Origin: Sphaeroforma sirkka
Taxonomy: Eukaryota; Opisthokonta; Ichthyosporea; Ichthyophonida
Direction of reading: 5' to 3'
Length of the DNA stretch: 31,889 nt
Assembly: GCA_001586965.3 (NCBI GenBank)
Contig: LUCW03000310.1
Location: forward strand, 60,001 to 91,889
In this document: positions 1 to 16,647 of the stretch, one piece after another
Numbering within the stretch: position 1 is the stretch's first letter
How the letters are laid out: every line of letters starts with the position of its first letter
The notes under the pieces: generated by a model
Told to the model about the DNA's origin: nothing
Seen by the model: only the letters and a program-made list of their open reading frames with translations
Database searches by the model: none
Position numbers and translations under genes: made by a program

Positions 1-3000
1 TGGTATTTTGGCTCGAATGCGTCGGGTGAGAAGGGGCTGATTCCCGTCAAATTTGTCAGTCTCTCTCATAAATCGCAACTGGCGCTACAAAAAATCAAGT
101 CTGTAAGCAGTCTTAGTAAACTATCTTCCATGCCGTCGGGCACGTTATCTCCTGATCCTGCAAGCCTTTCGAGGTTACAGAGCCAAAATTCAATACCAAA
201 ATTGGCTCCCACACGTAAGTATTCCTTGTTTGTCCGTGTGTGTGTTTATATAGGATGCGGAAGTCTTTTCCAAGGTAGGTACTTGGAGATGAGTGCAGGT
301 AGAAATCGGGTAAGGAAATTAATCTACTAAATATTCCTGTATCAGCCTGAATTGTGCACCTTTCTTCACGATGTTTGTCTGTGTTGCATGGCTAGTCATA
401 TGCACGCTTGTCCCCGAGGGCTGGGCGAAGGTACACAATTCGTACCTGGGAACCTTATCATTGTGTACTTGTCGTTTTGTAATGCACATTGTCACTGGGG
501 ATGGCGAAAGAGGCTTTTAAAATCGGATGTGTGCTTAGTCTTTGATATCATTGTTTCACGTACACTTCGACAAGAAAATGTATTATTTTATTTACCATAA
601 GTGTCAATGACGTATCTCATCCGCGAGTCCATATACACATCCTCGCACGTACACGCCGATGATCGAGCATTAAAGCTGCTGACGGGCCAAGTTATATTGT
701 CCAGAATGCGAGAATATTACTGCCTTGATGTTATCTTAACCTACACTCGCGGGGGCCATCTCCAGATATCCTGCTGTGCTGAAATCGTCTTACACGTGCC
801 GCATACAAGTGATTCTGTGCGCAAATCTGAGCTGGTACAAACGCAGCAGAGTGTGCAAAAGATGCACACAAAAACAATATTTGCGATTCTTAAGGCCTGT
901 GTTTGTATTTTCAGAGTCACCAAGCGCACGGATACCACAAGCTGTATCATTGAAAACGTGAAGGCTGTTCATTACAAACATGCCGCGAGTACACTGGCTA
1001 ATGAACCACTACTTGTACAGCACCCATACAAAACGTGACTGTGAACATCGACGAGTTTGCCAGGAAGGCGCGAGAGGCTTCTGGCGCATCGTATGCTGAA
1101 TGCGTTGTAGCAGTCAAGAGTGTGCTGGACACTCTGGAGTCCAAACTTCCCCCAGACATGAAAGGCCGTATACACGTATGTTGTCTGTCTTGTTTACAGC
1201 GTTCGTTCTGTGTCGCCTCGCATAAACCTCCCCTGGATGAAATGATTGTATACATGTAGGTTGTCGCGTATGTTTAAAGCGCTGATTTTGCGTCGCGTCC
1301 CATATCATGCAAGTGGGTGCATGTGATGCGTCGAATCCGATATGTTCCGCGTGCAAACGTTGCGCGTAGTGTCAAGTCTATTTGCGATGTGACAATCGTA
1401 GGGTCCATATATTGAATATGTTTACGTGTCGTCGTATTCGAAATATTCAAGTATGTTACAGTATGCACCGGTTGTAATTGTTATGACTATGTACACTGCG
1501 TACTCCGCTGCGTGCATCGCGCAATCGGCGTGTAGCCTACTTTAGTATGGCTAGGTCTGATGCATTCCATCGGGTCATTGGTGGTGTGAAGTTACGCAGA
1601 CCGTGCTCCGAGTTGCTTAGATTGTAGCATTCAATCCGTTGATTGAACTCGGCAGGGTAGCCGAGGGTTGTTAGTGAGCCATTTGGGTACCTTCTTGTTC
1701 TTCGTTTTACGAGAACACCACTTGTTATCGATCAATAACTTGTGTTGCTCACCGAGATGCTTAGTCACTTAATACGTACTATCAATAGCCCTGCTCTGAG
1801 CTCAACTATTTTTGCTCTTTTAATTTCTTCTTTTGGCATGTTTTAGATCGGAGATACACTGAATTTTGCACCAAGCAGTAGAAGGAAGTCTTCCGTGAAC
1901 GTTGATATGGATGAATTCAAATCCTTGCTGAAAGAGCTCTACAAGTATGTTAGGTTCAGCTGTACGGTTTAACCCGTTTCTTTGACTTTTCAAGCAGCAT
2001 ATTCGCTCGTTACATATATCCGCCGCACACACCCTTATGCATGATAAACTGCTGACAGAAAAACAATACGGGCTCATATAGCTTCTTCGTATATGCTCAC
2101 TCTTACCTTCCAGCCACATGAGAGACGCTCAGAATGTCAACTGGTCAACAGCAGATGATTCTGACTGGCTAACCGGCAAATTAGAAGAGATGCAAGAACT
2201 TTTAAGCGATGCAGACACCAAAATCTGTCGTCGAGCTATCAGTTTTCAAAAGTATGTGTTCGTCTATACCCTGTAGAAAGTGTATATGTGTCTCGAAGTG
2301 TTGTCCATCTGTATAGAAATATGCATTCGAGTGTGCATGTGTGCCACGGTTTTTGGTGTGTAGATTTACCTGTGCATGAAAAGTTTATGCGTGTAACAGC
2401 CTTTCGCCTACGCGCAAGCTCGCTTATCCTCCACGGCACGAACACATACAGAAGATTGGCTTACCATACAGACAGACAAAAGCTCATTGTGATGCATTGT
2501 GAGCTAGTGTGCACTGATTATCTCAGGGTGTTCAGTTTGCTTTAAATTTTACGGCAAAGAATACTCGTCAGCGCCTGAGACATGCGTCCACATATCAACA
2601 TACAACGTTGATAAATTACGACGTTGCCAACGTGCGCTTTCATCTGTACGATGGTCTGGTCGAACTTAATCAGTACTTGCCACTCCCTTGTACAAATATG
2701 CGGATAACTGTTCCAATATGTTCATCAAATGGATTTGGGGATCCATGGGTATGCTTTCGCTGCGAAGTTTTTTCTACGTGCTCACTCGTCGGATAGGAAA
2801 CACCCAACTACCACATCGTACTGTTAAGCACCCAACTACCACATCGTACTGTTTAACACTCAACTACCACATCGTACTATTAAACACCAACTACCACATC
2901 GTACTGTTAAACACTCAACTACCACATCGTACTGTCTAACACCCAACTATCACATCGTACTGTTAAGCACCCAACTACCACATCGTACTGTCTAACACCC

Positions 3001-6000
3001 AAAGTGTCCATGAGTACTATCTGCTACAGCTGTGCAGAGGTACTACGACACATTGCACAAATTGTTCATTGACGGTACGTCTCATGACTCGGTGTTCTAC
3101 TTGGTCTCGATCAAATCTCACGCACCAACAACTGTACTTTCTTTCCTGTCTTGCAGTTACGACTATACCGATACACTCCTCACATACTATCAAATGGATC
3201 CTAGAGAGTCGGTGCGAAAATCTCTCCTAATCACGTACGGGGCAATGGGCAGTGTCGATCGACAAGTTTTTTCTCATGGTAAGTGTGACTCGTGCATAAA
3301 TTGTAACACTCCAGACTATTTGTTATGCTTCTTTCTTTGTGAGCCATAATGCGATGCTTGAGATGAAACCAACGCCAAAATTATGTGAACATAATAGTTT
3401 GGCTAAATTTCGATGGGTAATTCTGTTCCTTGATACTACTTCTTTTTAAATGAATGTTTTATCCGTCAAATAGCGCGATTCTGTTAAATTTGTCTTTTCT
3501 GTATATGAATACTCTTGCTATTTGTGAAACTGAATCATCAAGAAGAAACTTTCATCTGTTTTTATTATTGATTTTCTATCTTCACATGCATCTCAGTTTG
3601 TATCTGTACTTATTGTTACATTTTCTATCCTCGCATGTATCTCATTTTGTATCTGTTCTTATTGTTGCATTTTCTATCTTCACATGTATCTCATTTTGTA
3701 TCTGTTCTTATTGCTACATCTTCACCTTCACATGTATCTCATTTTGTATCTGTTCTTATTGTTACATTTTCTATCTTCACATGTATCTCATTTTGTATCT
3801 GTTCTTATTGCTACATTTTCTACCTTCACATGTATCTCATTTTGTATCTGTTCTTATTGTTACATTTTCTATCTTCACATGTATCTCAGTTTGTATCTGT
3901 TATTATAACATTTTCTATCGTCACATGTATCTCAGGTTGTATCTGTTCTTATTAATTTTCTATCTTTACGTGTATCTCAGTTTTGTGTCTGTTCTTATTT
4001 ATTGCATTTTTTTATCTTCACATGTATATCTAGGGCTTGTGATGAGTCTGCCCACCGAGCTCGCTCGTTCCATCGATTACGACTGTGTACCGTCTGAATT
4101 CCTCTTCTATCAGCTGGTGTTCTGTACCATGCTGTTCTCGACTGGAGAAGCTTTGCCAAGACAGTGTTACGGTATGGTTGTATCCTTGCGTGCGTAATAT
4201 TGTAAAGGAAATTGCTTGAACAGGTGGTACGTCATTCACGGCCGATATGGATATGTGTTCCTGGACCCCAATATAATTAGTACGTGTAGCGCGAGTGGTA
4301 GGGCCGCAGTATCGAAGCCTGTGTTCTTGTGTGTGTGTGTTGTTGAATTGGCAGAGCCTTAAACAGTGACCTTCTAGGCGTATCAGTGGATACGGCCTAT
4401 CACGAGACAATTGTTTCGGTTATCGATGAAACATTTCCATTTTCTTTAAATTTCGGCAGGGATGGTGGCTCCTATTTGCTTCTTATTTTAGAAAATGAAT
4501 TCAGCCCCATTTTGATTCTCACTCTCGTTTACTGATAACATGCACGCTCGACTGGCCAATTTCGTGTTCAATTTATACTCGGTCCATATGCTATTAGTTA
4601 GAGAGCATATATTGAGTCTATCTGGTATCAGTTTTGAACTATGAAAGTCTTTTAATACTATCGATCGCTACCCATTCGTCTACAGGTGTTAATCATTACA
4701 CGGAACCTGGCTTTGAGGCATCTTATATCCTCTCTTACTTTTATCCTTGTGTAATTGATCTGCGTGCATCCCATCGATTTAGACCATTGGACCGTCGAAC
4801 TGTTGATGAAACTGCTTGAGTTGGTGGAAGATGTAAACGACTCGGCGCTCAGTTCACATGTCTCCGAGGCAGCTTTCAATGTACTTGTAAGTTATTGTGC
4901 GTCCGATCAAAAGAGAGTTGATCCGCAGTATGTTAATTTTACTTCTGGAGTGCAAAAGCATAGGCCAACTCAATCAAATTCATAAAGCAGGTTTTTTGCA
5001 ACATGTCTTGTGGAGATTAATGTCTCGATTGGAATTCTTAAAAGTCCTGTACAGAGAAGTGTACGCGAGGTGGATATTACACGATTTCCAACTCACAATT
5101 CAACTTCCATCATATTTCCAGCTTGCTTTTAATTTGCACCAAAGTGCCGGTAACACGATTAAAGCAGACGATCTCGATTCCAACCAAATAGTTATGGATG
5201 CTGTGAACAGAACAGATGGATGCCAATTGTTCAGTGAGAGATTGCTACTTTTGGTCAATCGTAACGGTATGGCGGAATCCGATAGGAACTTTTTACTATT
5301 TCGCGACGGATTGAGCATATAGATCTTCCTATCGCGGTGTATATGCATCTTTCTACGAATATAACCATTTCATAGTTATATACATGCATGTGCCTGCCGT
5401 GTAATGTGCTTCTTTTCTCTCACAACCTGAATATCTGGAGATACAGTGATTAACAATCAAATACTTGTATTCTGTGAATAGTGTATCGTACACATCGTTA
5501 CTTAACAAAAGTTCTTATGATAAAACCTCTACCTTCACACTTCATATGAAAAGGATCATATGATTAAAGAAGTATGTGTATCAAGAATATGGCCAAGTCG
5601 AGGAAGCACTTAAGCACGCACATATCAGTGTGGTTTATAGCGATACATCCGACGATTTCAAGAGTTTCGTATGACTTCCTAAATCGGCGTAAATTTGTGT
5701 TCCTGCAGAGGATCCCGTAGTGCTACCCATCACGCCCGGAGATAATCACACAGATGTACCGAATTCATTGCTGCACATGCTAAGGTGTCTTTTCGGATGT
5801 CGAGCCACTGCGTCTATATTCTTCACGAACGATTTGCGGGTGCTTGTAGACATAATCTTGCGAGAGATGGAGAATTCGGGACCAGACAGTTCGGTATGTC
5901 GTGCGATACGAAATTATGTCATTTGGCAATCAAATGCAAAGGATTTATTTGCTGCCGAGTCTTTTTTACCATGTCTATCATGTGTATACGACGTATGAGT

Positions 6001-6088
6001 TTTTTTTTGTGCAAGTGTTTGTTGGGATAAACACATGAACTATAATGTTAGTATACGTATTCAAAGAGTACTAATATATATGTATATA

Positions 6089-6178
<90 letters not shown>

Positions 6179-6776
6179 AACAAAGTACATATATTTTCCT
6201 GTACGCGAATGTATGTATAAATGCGTTGTATATATGATTGAGTATACTCATATGTTCACGCATGTGAATGGATTATATGTGTGCGTATCTTTAGTTATAT
6301 ATGTGTACGTATCCTTATATCGCTATCAATAATAATTATTATTTCTTTTTAATATGCTCATCAACCCACGTGTGTTGTAGCATCGGTGCATACGCTGGCG
6401 ACACGATGATTATTCGTTCTCGACTGCGAATATATATTGCTACAAATTTGAGAAAGCAAGTATAGACCGTTTTTCTTCAGTGGTGCACGGCTTAGGATTC
6501 GCAAAGAATTTACGAGCATGTGTTTCTATACACACTACTTGTACAAGCCACCTAAAGCCCATCTATCCGTATTTTAATTGTATTCGGCTTGTTCCCCTAT
6601 AGTCCCTGCAACTCTGGCTGGATATCCTGCTACGCATAGCTCTGAACACAGACACGGGCACAGAATACAGGATTGCGGATTTGCGCATCTGTTTATCCGA
6701 CTTACTGGGACACACACTCCCAGAGAAAATGAAAGCTACAGCCACGACAATACTTAAAGTTTTGCCCGTCGACTAG
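1..6776 (+). CDS. NCKIPSD: SPIN90/NCKIPSD (Dip1/Ldb17) family Arp2/3 activator, 5' truncated
   Basis: Exons read as <1-214, 1021-1175, 1847-1944, 2114-2251, 3157-3278, 4034-4171, 4783-4886, 5122-5266, 5709-5893 and 6603-6776 (TAG stop). All junctions are GT-AG and phase-consistent, giving 490 codons plus stop. The first exon opens in the second half of an SH3 domain (Trp, then [12 protein letters not shown]), followed by a Ser-rich linker. The rest matches the SPIN90/Ldb17 leucine-rich (armadillo-like) domain: [12 protein letters not shown], then [84 protein letters not shown]. Known for the family: it activates Arp2/3 without a pre-existing filament to make linear seed filaments, and animal members bind Nck and N-WASP through SH3 and proline-rich regions. 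The gene is convergent with the hemolysin III gene. The N-terminus lies outside the window. Family assignment is firm; individual splice sites are by eye. Confidence 0.92.
2801..3002. repeat. 28-nt minisatellite, 7 copies, in SPIN90 intron 4
   Basis: Seven tandem copies of a 27-28 nt unit (cacccaactaccacatcgta plus a variable ctgttaag/ctgtttaa/ctgtctaa tail) and a partial eighth. Copies differ at one to three bases, mostly in the tail. The array lies inside the 905-nt intron 2252-3156. There are no unique spacers between copies. Confidence 0.9.
3572..4033. repeat. 49-nt pyrimidine-rich minisatellite ending at a splice acceptor (SPIN90 intron 5)
   Basis: About ten tandem copies of a 49-nt unit beginning ttttctatcttcacatgtat, followed by ctcattttgtatctgttctt and an attgttaca end. 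Units vary by a few bases, and later ones have small deletions. The array fills most of intron 3279-4033. The last, partial unit ends at the inferred 3' splice site (catgtatatctag, exon from 4034), so the splice acceptor and its pyrimidine tract are themselves repeat sequence. The array is open in a forward frame but the product is low-complexity and is not conserved coding sequence. Confidence 0.9.
6073..6175. repeat. (TA)n microsatellite in the last SPIN90 intron
   Basis: Nearly pure TA dinucleotide run of about 100 nt within intron 5894-6602. It is self-complementary and able to form a cruciform or hairpin. The true length may be misassembled. Confidence 0.95.
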
Positions 6777-7709
6777 ATCGAGTATGTACATGTATAGTAT
6801 ACAAAGTACGTAACCCACTTAGTTTAAAAATATATCATACAGTAGGTTTTCAGTCCCTTCAACTCACACCACTCCCCCACCCACAAGATTTTCGTCCGTT
6901 AGATTTAGGTTTTCTATTTTCTATGGCAAGCAAATGTTAAGCGTCGAGGCGTCCTAAGTCAGGGCGCTGCTGCATAGGCTTCGAGTGATTCGGATTGTAT
7001 AGTTTATACCCATTTACGAAGTCTCCTACAGACGTTTTCGCACGAATACAAAATCATGCGAACTCGTATACAGGTTCTTCTGCGCGAGCCTACATATCAC
7101 AGATGATGACAATTGTGTGCAGTGGAGACTAATTTATCATGTTATGCGACATCGATCGATTGTTGACTTTGAGGTGTGCTTATCTGTACATAATTGGAAT
7201 CGCTGCAACAAAGATGATAAAATTGAGGGATTTGGAATCCTAAGAGCTGGTATATAATGTTGAGCGGATTTTAGTACCTATATATATGCCGGTTGCAGGA
7301 CTATATTGGATATATTGATCGTGGGCCTGTACAAGGATATCTTAAGATAACTAGGCTGTGATTGGAACAAATTGCTATGCGCTGTGTGTCAAGATATAGA
7401 ATGCGAGCGGTGTCATTCCAAGATTACAAGCTCTCTCAAGAGAAATAATGTGGTAGTTCAGTGTAAACAGTTGTCCAAACCATCAATGTTACTAAATCGT
7501 ACTCGACGACCGGAAATGCCTCAGTAAACCCTAAACCCTAAGATGAAGGCTTAACTTCTGAACGATTGTAGTTACGCCCATCCAGATTGATGAAGCAAAC
7601 GATATAAATTCAAAAGAAAGGATGCACGCACGCCCACTTTGACTTTGGTAGTTCGAGATTCATATTAAATTGCAAGATTTAATACAACTGGCATGTCCCG
7701 TCACTATAT
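6777..7709. other. Intergenic region between convergent SPIN90 and hemolysin III genes
   Basis: I see no coding signal here. It should hold both 3' UTRs. It contains one short run of two telomere-like CCCTAAA units at about 7525-7541, too short to be a telomeric tract. There is no clear AATAAA downstream of either stop. Confidence 0.6.
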
Positions 7710-11466
<3,757 letters not shown>

Positions 11467-12139
11467 ATTGTTAAAAGTGACTGTGCTGGATATAACAGAC
11501 ATCTACACAACGATATGATGTAGCAATTGTTCTAAAATTGTATTACGACTGCAATCGGTTACTAGACACCCATATTATATACAATAGCCAAAACTTCCAA
11601 GAGCACTAATTAAGACTCTTTCCGAGATTTTCAACCTGAGAATATCGACAATCGCATTCTCCCTAGCGTAGACATACTAACAAATCCCAGAGCGGCATTT
11701 GATAGATTCTTAAATGTTTTGGCACAGTATTAAGGAACTCCAGGAAGTACACCACAACAATTTATCCAAGTCAACACTTTGACACGTCAACCATTCAGAT
11801 AGCGAGTAGGTGATAAATAAAAAAAATAACTACACGTACTGTGTTGCGAAGTATACGTAGACGTCAACGTCCTCGCTCGTGCAGTGCCTTAACTCACCCA
11901 CGCATAAGCAATAACTAATATATTCATCCAACGACACCGACTGCACGCACCACACAAAAATGCGCGGTGCACCACAGAACGACACACAGTCAGTAGAAGA
12001 ACATGTTTGCATCATGCTATCATTAAATGTGTAGCACCCCTTAGTGGCAGTTATCTCCACTGAAATCTAACACTCAATACAATACAAGCAGGTATAGCCT
12101 ATAATACATTGGATTGTAAACCCGCTTTCGATCAAACAA
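11467..12139. other. Intergenic region between tandem minus-strand genes
   Basis: Lies between the stop of the LRR gene and the proposed start of the hemolysin III gene. It should contain the LRR 3' UTR and the hemolysin III promoter. I see no conserved coding segment or RNA gene. A short open minus-strand frame at 11830-12060 has no recognisable motif. Confidence 0.5.
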
Positions 12140-14718
12140 CTATTCGCACTGTCCACACCTATTAGCGATCTCAGCAGCCCAGAAGTTACCTTCATACTCC
12201 ACATCACATTCCGGCATCGCATTTATCAACAGTATTACTCCACTCATGTCCATGTCATTGTTTGTTATATCTAGATGTTTTAATGTTACGTTTCTCTCGA
12301 GCTCCTGTAGGTTGTGCAAATAACGGGATTGCTTACACTGATATGTGCCTCAATAGTCCACAAACGCAGCTGCAGTCGTGGCTCCATGCGTGAACACTGT
12401 GAGTACATATTTAGTCCACATTCTAAAGCCCTGCCGCATATCTAGAAGCAATATTTCTATGAAATTTGCTCGCATCACCGACGCAGCAAGTCATTCGAGT
12501 GTATGTATGCTTTAATTCAAGAGCAAATTTCAGACCCTCACAATAGATCGAATAGAGTAGAATGGTGAGTTACTGGAGGCCCACAATCATCTCACCAAAC
12601 AAAAGAGAACCGAATATTACGACACGAAGTACCTAATAAAATTCAGGTATAGCAGAATGCGTACAGAATAGACACACCACAAACAAAAGGTAACGAAATT
12701 CTACGATAACTTCATAATAATTGAATGACCAACAAACGTCGGTAACAACACAGGAACGCATTCACCGAGAATAGATATGAATAACTAACTATTCTCAATA
12801 CTTCAACCACCAACATACCCCTGCTATCTCTTGGCATATGTGTTCCGTAAGATGATTCCCTCGAAGCCTGATATGTTCAATAACCGGATTATCTATAATA
12901 TTGTACGTGAGGGGATATAGTTTGTCAATATATCAGAAAATTATCTACTATCCTTGAAAATACAGGACTCTCATTCTGAACACACACTTCAAAGGTTCCC
13001 CAGTATTGGTGATGGATAATCTAGAATCCGAATGACGGATTTCCGATTCAAAAGTGCAACGAAAAGGTAACCTATTCTGATTCGAGACAGCAATGACGTT
13101 GAGCAGATATAAACGATGATACTTTAGATGTTGCAAGCTTTGACCTAGAATAGCACAAGGTATCTTACCGTGGCCTCTATAAATAAATGTGCGACTACCC
13201 TTTAACAACACATCGTTGAGAACAGTTCGACGATGGCGATACAGGTAGCTTCTATACAACGATCCAACCGACATTTCCCCACCCAAAACTGCGAGAGAGA
13301 GAAACCTCAAATACAAGCTTTTACACGCAATTCACACGTACAGACTTACCAGCTACTGCTCGAAGAAGTTCTTTCGAGGACACCGGTGATAGTCGATTGT
13401 AACTAAAATCCAATTTCTTGATAGTTCTGTTGGTTTTTAGAACTTCAGCAAAAACTGCATTGCAAAATAAATTTAATTGGCGGAGTTATCCTGACAATCC
13501 CAACCCAAATACGAACATAATATGCCTGAAGGCATGCGATAATTTTTCGACCATCAAACTGATATTACCATAATACATGCAACATCAGTTGAAAGATGCG
13601 TTAACTATATGCGACGATTTAAGATCAGCAAGAAAAGAATGTCGTCGTAAACCAGGTATGTGATGCCACAAATGAATTTGACAAGCCAATTGGGGTTGGA
13701 ACGGCAAGAACTGCCAAATCATTCATGTTGACGTCACAGTTGGCTACGATATGCATCACGCAAAAAATGACACTCAAACAGTCTCCTCCATATACAACCA
13801 TAGTGCATCCAACTAAGACAGGATACACATTCCTCTCGATAGAACTATCATGCATCCACTAAAGACAGAATACACGTTTCTACTAAGTCCAACGACGTTT
13901 CCATGTTGAGAACTATACACTGCGACAAAGATTCAGCTTCAACAGGAGCAATGTATGGGTCCACAGGTGTCCATTTAGAAAAAAGCATGAAAATTTTAAG
14001 ACGGGTTCTAAATCCTAATAGCGGTACATACCATAGCATAGAGTTGCGCCTAATTGGCAGTTTGGCATCTTCACGTACTCGATCTTGGTATCGTGCTTTA
14101 GAATTTCGCCTGCGGAATGATAAAATATAGTTTTCTCACGAGTTCACCATGTGACGAAATATGCGTATGTCAAAATAGTAGATAGAAGTTTATGTGTATA
14201 AAACATGCATGGATCCGTATGGAGGCTGTAGAGGTAAACGCTAACATCTCATGTATTGGTCGATGAGTTTCATCCGCCCACATACTTAGAAAATAATTGT
14301 ACGCTAACAGATATACGGCAGCAGATCACAACATGAAATTCAAAGGAAGACTATCAAATGATACTCGAACCCAAACAGAGTGTATAAAAATCGAATTGAT
14401 TTTGTGACAGTGACGAATTGGTGAAAATGAGCTGAAGCCACGAACGCTAGTGTCGTTGCTATGCTTGCCAAAAAGCTGGATATACCAATCAAGTGCACGT
14501 ACCCAATGCTGGTAGTTCTGAGACTTCAAACTGGTCTGGAAAGATCTCTAAGACTTTCACAAATTCATTATTCAGAGCGACTCTGACAGCAGCATTCGGC
14601 TTGAATCCCTGTTTTTCACATATTGCTGCATACGTCTCGTCTGGATTGTGTGTTCTACTCCTCAGCTGTGAGGGTATCACAGGGTCATTCCCAGTCCTTG
14701 CTTTCGGCGACGTACTTG
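12140..14718 (-). CDS. Leucine-rich repeat protein (RI-type repeats), 5' end unresolved
   Basis: Minus-strand exons are 14718-14503, 14109-14032, 13454-13350, 12892-12819 and 12304-12140 (TAG at 12142-12140). They join in phase to give about 212 residues. The first has the N-terminal module common in RI/NOD-type LRR proteins (YAAICEKQGFKPNAAVRVAL). Four LRR units follow: ILKHDTKIEYVKMPNCQLG, VLKTNRTIKKLDFSYNRLS, AVADNPVIEHIRLRGNHLT and ELERNVTLKHLDITNNDMD. These fit the pattern aLxxNxxIxxLxLxxNxL. Introns mostly cut at phase 1 near the start of a repeat's helix, the usual modular LRR exon pattern. No in-frame ATG lies in the first exon, so at least one upstream exon is missing between 14719 and 15717. 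It is probably a protein-binding scaffold; the partner is unknown. Confidence 0.78.
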
Positions 14719-15717
14719 CTGCATGCGAAGCGACACATTCTTGTTAGGTATACAATATCCTGGCGTAGGATCAGTGAAAGTGGTTGTAACGTTAAAAAAA
14801 AGGCTGACGTTTCGAGAATGAATTGCAGTATTGGTGTGAGTAATACATATCGCTACAGAAGATGAGCTCGAACGCACGATAATTAGACAAGATATAGACG
14901 TACAAGCGGATCAGGTAGCGTGACAGCTGTATATACTCATAAAGCGGCCAACACATCAAAAATACACAGCTTAAAATGGATGCACAGTCCAAGTTGAGCT
15001 TAGTGATTATAAATTACTGTACGTTATTCAGAGAATCGTAACTAGCGCAATTATTTGATACGGACATTAATGATATACATAGGATCACGATATAGTGTTA
15101 TTTCTCAGGTATGATTGTGTCCCACTCCGACGTTTAGCAATTTAGAAATAACCTCTTGCATGGCAATGCAACTATTGCAATTGCTGCTCGAGGCAATTAG
15201 CAAACAGCGATGGTGGTTAAACATCCTAATCGACCGGACCGATCGTCTTGCACATACCCATTTTAAAGTGATCCGCGTTATGTTCGGCTTACACACTTTA
15301 TTTATCAGTTATAAGCATAAAATAGAGACCATAACGTTCTTCTCAGTAGAGAGAGAGTGGATCCGAGGATACATACATATTTCCAAATAAAAAAATTGTC
15401 TATCCAATTATGTACTCCCTCCTCACAAATTTCGAAAAGAGATAAATATATAACGCTGTCACTGAATGAGTCACTGATCAATTTAATCAGCAGTATAGTG
15501 AGTAGACCAACTAAAAATGGGCAATAGGACAAAAAAGCGGGCGATGCCCAAGACCCCAGATTTGGCAGGATTGGACAGTTTGTTAGTATTATCATACACC
15601 GTACACGTGGATAATAGCCTATTTCAGATCTTAGTAAGTTTACATTGTTAAGAACATAACGAGACGAACCGTAAAACGCACCTCTAATAGCAGCTACAGT
15701 GAGTGTTGGTAGGAACC
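14719..15717. other. Divergent intergenic region (LRR gene / RIOX1)
   Basis: Should hold the missing first exon or exons of the LRR gene on the minus strand and the promoter and 5' UTR of RIOX1 on the plus strand. A 173-codon hydrophobic minus-strand frame (15826-15305) runs into the RIOX1 first exon, and a 91-codon plus-strand frame starts at 15115. Neither shows a family motif, and I do not call either a gene. Confidence 0.45.
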
Positions 15718-16595
15718 ATGGCGAAAAAACATGGTAAGAAGGTATCCGTTTTAGCCCGCAGTCAAATTGGTTCGAGCAGGAAGAATGGTAGCATAAAGCC
15801 ATCACTGCAAGATGCGAAGTCTGCAAAGGTCTTCACTAAGACCGGTATAAAGGCACAAACGCCAGGCAAGCACGGTTCTGATAAGCTTGTGAGTGGGGCG
15901 CACAAGTCAAATAATAGCATAAATACATCTTCACATCTTAAAAAAAGCGAGAATCTCGCTTCAACCTCGCACGCCGCAGATACCAATCCGGAAGACTACT
16001 TTCAGTGGATGGTCGGAAGTGATGTAAGCGCTATCGAATTCTTTGATGACTACTGGGAACAGAAACCTTTGCATGTGAAACGATCCTCAAATGGTACTGG
16101 TAATGATTTCGCTGAATACTTCAGTAAAGGAGACTTGGACAAAATCCTGCGCCAGGATGTGGTGCGATTTGGCATAAATTTAGATGTTACCAGCTGTGTA
16201 GACGGAGTGAGATCAACACTCACGCCTCAGGGTAGAGCTTACCCTGGATGTGTGTGATTTTTTATGAGAGTGGCTGTTCGATCCGAATGCTGAATCCTCA
16301 ATCGTTCCATGAGCCGGTATGGCGCATGCTATCGATTCTACAGAATTTCTTCCTCTGCGGCATGGGAGCAAATGTGTACTTCACGCCCAAGAATACTCAG
16401 GTGTGCAATTCGCGCCTCCGGGGCTTCCAGCCATATATGTATCATGTTCGCGTATGAGCCTTTCTTCGGAATCGGACCAAAGCGTATCTGCATTGGAGGT
16501 TTGCTATGCCATTGTGGACGTACGATCTGAAGTGAGGTACTGATGATATTAAGATATGCATGCAAGCATATCTGAATTCATGTGTATTCTCGTAT

Positions 16596-16647
<52 letters not shown>

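Noticed and set aside
2801-3002. CRISPR-like array of 28-nt repeats
   Set aside because: The units are contiguous with no unique spacers, and the locus is an intron of a eukaryotic gene.
3040-3078. A small SPIN90 exon reading [12 protein letters not shown]
   Set aside because: Including it needs a poor donor, and the strong GTACGT donor gives the wrong phase. Joining 2251 directly to 3157 is in phase and gives the exact spacing seen in the family.
3454-4197. A 247-codon forward frame rich in repeated hydrophobic segments
   Set aside because: It is the 49-nt intronic minisatellite read in an open frame; its end overlaps a true SPIN90 exon, but the repeat part has no coding support.
7525-7541. 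Telomere-like CCCTAAA repeats
   Set aside because: Only two units, surrounded by ordinary sequence; chance or a tiny interstitial remnant.
13169-13316. Possible extra exon of the LRR gene
   Set aside because: The LRR pattern runs unbroken from exon 13454-13350 to 12892-12819 in phase. This open stretch has no LRR pattern, and using it would require a 24-nt intron or break a repeat.
15305-15826. A 173-codon hydrophobic minus-strand frame
   Set aside because: No family motif, AT-rich composition, and it overlaps the coding start of RIOX1. It could at most hide a first exon of the LRR gene.
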